A stretch of DNA of 34,785 nt from a virus: positions 1-34,785 of the IMG/VR virus record IMGVR_UViG_3300046167_000250. One strand, given 5' to 3'. The notes under the pieces were generated by a model. The model did no database searches. It was not told the DNA's origin and was given only the letters and a program-made list of their open reading frames with translations. The position numbers and the translations under genes are program-made. This document shows, piece by piece, positions 32,939-34,785 of the stretch. Each line of letters opens with the position of its first letter. Position 1 is the first letter of the stretch.

Positions 32939-33099
32939 TGCGTCACCTCCTGTACATTTAGAACTTGTACATCATCCAGAAAAAAATCAGATTCTATTGC
33001 ATTTAAAACACAATTTTCTTTTAAGTGGTCGCCACTTGGACAAACTAAGTCATCCGCTGTGTCAACTTTTACGTTTAATGTTACTTGTACTGTCTTCAT
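32935..33099 (-). CDS. 54-residue hypothetical protein
   Basis: Starts at ATG 33097-33099 after AAGGAGCAAACACA, the operon's typical ribosome-binding pattern. MKTVQVTLNVKVDTADDLVC is followed by PSGDHLKENCVLNAIESDFF, then LDDVQVLNVQEVTQ. A continuous frame upstream would extend it to 33255, but that part looks like a separate zinc protein. Beta strands with two Cys; function unknown. Confidence 0.6.
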   Translation of the reverse strand: MKTVQVTLNVKVDTADDLVCPSGDHLKENCVLNAIESDFFLDDVQVLNVQEVTQ

Positions 33100-33255
33100 T
33101 GTGTTTGCTCCTTGTATATTTCTATCAATCCACCATTCTGAAACAACATACTGTTCTGTATTACAATCATTACAATAACAATCCATTTCATTATCTTTAT
33201 CTTTTATTAACTCTATATTGCTAGAGGTACAGTTATCACATAATAAGTTATTCAT
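33096..33255 (-). CDS. Zinc-ribbon protein, probably one +1 frameshift
   Basis: MNNLLCDNCTSSNIELIKDK then EMDCYCNDCNTEQYVVSE: two pairs of CxxC (LCDNC, CYCNDC) form a small zinc ribbon. As written the frame reads through (WWIDRNIQGANT) into the next gene. One base less near 33135 would instead give GGLIEIYKEQTQ and a TGA at 33096-33098 overlapping the next ATG by four bases, exactly like the neighbours. I therefore treat it as a 52-residue separate gene. A genuine fusion is the alternative. Confidence 0.55.
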
Positions 33256-33263
33256 AATTCCCT

Positions 33264-33362
33264 CTAGTTTTTTAAGAAATGGTTAATAAGATATGAGCCG
33301 TGCCACGCTTTTCTGTTGCGTGGCTTCTCTGTTAGTTTGGTTATTAGTTGTTTAAATGTCAT
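33264..33362 (-). CDS. 32-residue basic peptide
   Basis: MTFKQLITKLTEKPRNRKAW then HGSYLINHFLKN, after AGAGGTAAACC. It overlaps the upstream gene's stop by 11 bases. The codons of PRNRKAW contain the perfect inverted repeat GCCACGC/GCGTGGC (33302-33324). With no T-tract this is more likely coding, though an RNA structure in the operon message is possible. Confidence 0.45.
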   Translation of the reverse strand: MTFKQLITKLTEKPRNRKAWHGSYLINHFLKN

Positions 33363-33549
33363 GGTTTACCTCTTTTAATTGGTTGCATAGTTTCGTATGC
33401 AATGAATCAATCTCTCTATAATTTAGATGTTCGTTGATGTGTTCTTCTATTCCATATTTTTTGTTAAATGGTCTATGTGTTGATGCTGTAGAATTAACAC
33501 CATTTAAAACACTACATAAAACACTTAACTCTTTTTTAGTTAGTGTCAT
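33352..33549 (-). CDS. 65-residue hypothetical protein
   Basis: A longer hydrophobic extension up to 33663 overlaps the upstream gene and is unlikely. The chosen start gives MTLTKKELSVLCSVLNGVNS, then RPFNKKYGIEEHINEHLNYR and EIDSLHTKLCNQLKEVNHDI. It is helical. It begins one base after the upstream stop. No family recognised. Confidence 0.55.
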   Translation of the reverse strand: MTLTKKELSVLCSVLNGVNSTASTHRPFNKKYGIEEHINEHLNYREIDSLHTKLCNQLKEVNHDI

Positions 33550-33550
33550 G

Positions 33551-34000
33551 TTAACCCACCTCACAATCAAGAAACATCTGGCATACATCCCAAGATAAAG
33601 TTTTATAAGAAACAGGAATAGAAGCACCATCAAACCAATCCATATAATGGTAATCAATAACATCTATTTCTAATGTGTCGCCTATAGTATAAATTCTGAA
33701 CTCATCAGAAGGCCCACCCCATGAGAGTTGAAGTCTATAATATGCGGGGTTATCTTTGCCTTCTGCCTCCACATAATCCCAAGATAAAGCGGTTTGGTTT
33801 ACATAATCAAATAAATCTTCATATTCTTGTAAATAGTCGCCTTTGTGTTTATCAATAACCTTCATGGCTATCTGTTCGCCTTCTGTGGCGTTGTCATAGT
33901 CATTAAAGTATTGCTCCGCCTTTTTGTATTCTTGCTCAACTTGGTTGAACTGATCTTTTACTAGTTCCGCACATGTTGGTTGTGTCGCTGTGTTTGTCAT
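33551..34000 (-). CDS. First gene of the leftward operon, acidic hypothetical
   Basis: This 149-residue protein has GGAGGTAACAAA before its ATG. MTNTATQPTCAELVKDQFNQ leads into a long acidic helix (EQEYKKAEQYFNDYDNATEG), then a beta region NPAYYRLQLSWGGPSDEFRI with YTIGDTLEIDVIDYHYMDWF. I have seen this kind of RLQLSWGGPSDEFRIY segment in many phage proteins without a known function. It leads the operon, so it would be made early and strongly. Confidence 0.65.
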   Translation of the reverse strand: MTNTATQPTCAELVKDQFNQVEQEYKKAEQYFNDYDNATEGEQIAMKVIDKHKGDYLQEYEDLFDYVNQTALSWDYVEAEGKDNPAYYRLQLSWGGPSDEFRIYTIGDTLEIDVIDYHYMDWFDGASIPVSYKTLSWDVCQMFLDCEVG

Positions 34001-34151
34001 TTTGTTACCTCCTAAAGTAATTAATTGTTCTCAACTGTATGAATTGTTACACAAATATACTTATATATCAAACACTTATTTTATAAATCTTAGTGTTTAA
34101 GTGAAGAATGCTGTATTATAGGGGTTTAAGGAGCAATAAAAAAAATCAGTT
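34001..34151. promoter_or_regulatory. Divergent control region between the leftward operon and terS
   Basis: These 151 very AT-rich bases contain the inverted repeat AAACACT (34070-34076) and AGTGTTT (34092-34098). Leftward, TTGATA with AACAAT 17 bases on is a candidate promoter. Rightward, TATTAT (34114-34119) is a candidate -10 with a weak -35. AAGGAGCAA (34128-34136) is 15 bases before the terS ATG, rather far for a ribosome-binding site. This is a likely switch between the early leftward and late rightward directions. Confidence 0.45.
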
Positions 34152-34653
34152 ATGGAGCAAAAAACACCCAAAAAAGACAATAAACCTATGAAAAAAGTAG
34201 GTAGAAAAAGAATTAATATTGATTTAGAGCAAGTAGAGAACCTTAGCATCAAGAGGACTAGGAACTACTCAAATTGCCCGTGCTTTGGGCGTTTCATGGT
34301 CAACTATAGACCGCAACAGAAAACGATCTGCGGAATTTGAGGAGACTATAAAAAGGGGAAAGGCTAAAGGACTTGCCCAAGTTACAAATTCCCTGTTCAC
34401 TTCCGCCACTGATGGCAACGTTACCGCCCAGATATTCTACTTAAAGAATCAAGATGCGAAGACATGGAAAGACCGAGTCGAAAATGTCCATGCAACTATC
34501 AACCTTAATGATGTTCTATCTGGTGCAAAGGATAGAATCGGCAAATATATGGCAAATGAAAACAAGATAACAGAAATAAATCCTTTAGGTACAACGTCTA
34601 AAGAGAAGAGCAGTCTGGTAATTAATCAGACTAATAAGAAAAAGAATAAATAA
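34152..34653 (+). CDS. terS: Terminase small subunit, one +1 frameshift
   Basis: This DNA-recognition subunit of the packaging enzyme reads MEQKTPKKDNKPMKKVGRKR and then IDLEQVENL, where the frame breaks at CTTAGCATC (extra A about 34245). One base less gives ASRGLGTTQIARALGVSWST, a textbook helix-turn-helix, continuing IDRNRKRSAEFEETIKRGKA to TAA at 34651-34653, 166 residues in all, the usual size. As written, translation would end in about 60 residues or restart at an internal GTG or ATG lacking the DNA-binding helix. The end of the gene is repeated at position 1. Confidence 0.88.
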
Positions 34654-34785
34654 ATGGCGGTTGTTACTCCTCCTCATGGTGGCAACGTTCAAGGGTTCGC
34701 CAATAGGTAGAATATTTGTAAGATGCTCCTACAAATACGATGCTTATACCCCCCCTTGATTTTTTCGCACGGGGTATATTACGTG
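34453..34785. repeat. Terminal imperfect direct repeat, right copy
   Basis: This is the second copy of the 333-base end sequence. It joins the right end of the window to its left end, so the gene order is continuous from terS into the terL region. After 34596 it is identical to the left copy, and the 13 differences all lie before that. The small 18-codon frame at 202 recurs at 34654-34710. Confidence 0.95.

Noticed and set aside
32924-33224. Rightward frames opposite the leftward operon
   Set aside because: They are complements of coupled leftward genes and rich in improbable residue runs.
33302-33324. GCCACGC/GCGTGGC hairpin as transcription terminator
   Set aside because: There is no T-tract on either strand, and it lies inside a small coupled reading frame in the middle of an operon.

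Overview
The window looks like one complete genome, about 34.45 kb, of a temperate tailed phage, read once around a circle. The last 333 bases repeat the first 333 imperfectly. Short-tail (podovirus) features are a P22-like portal, an SU10-type capsid and adaptor, a gp10-like tail nozzle, S74-chaperone fibres and large ejection-type proteins; there is no tape measure, sheath or baseplate. The AT-rich sequence (roughly 25-48% GC in spot counts), marine-phage-like proteins and a tRNA-Pro fragment of alphaproteobacterial type suggest a marine alphaproteobacterial host, possibly SAR11-like. That host call is inference.

Layout on the + strand from the origin: the small terminase end, a hairpin-rich spacer, large terminase (473-2006), portal (2013-4156), a set of very small basic proteins (4313-4824), a lysis cassette (holin, M15 peptidase, membrane/coiled-coil protein, 4901-5879), scaffold and major capsid (6772-8738) with a terminator after it, adaptor, tail and fibre proteins (8787-17057), then core/ejection proteins (17220-21863). 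A PD-(D/E)XK-like nuclease gene follows. Next comes a putative attP made of the 5' half of a tRNA-Pro, flanked by paired 11-bp-spaced heptamers, then a tyrosine integrase, a DUF3310 gene on the minus strand and an excisionase-like gene.

The replication/recombination block (24264-30709) encodes two PD-(D/E)XK nucleases, a Sak4-like RecA-fold ATPase, a DUF669-like ssDNA-binding protein and a Toprim primase/RepA-type helicase. It ends with three 23-bp iterons and a hairpin, followed by two winged-helix proteins. No DNA polymerase, RNA polymerase or recognisable CI-type repressor is present, so replication and transcription probably rely on the host. A leftward operon of about 16 very small genes (34000-30759), mostly coupled by 4-base ATGA overlaps and sharing a GGAGCAA ribosome-binding pattern, runs from a divergent control region next to the small terminase gene.

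At least nine otherwise convincing genes are broken by single-base frameshifts. All but one ambiguous site behave as one extra base (+1). Two sit on identical CCC-TGA heptamers, a classic +1 frameshift context, but the rest sit on ordinary sequence. Systematic insertion errors, or assembly from mixed strains, is the most economical explanation.
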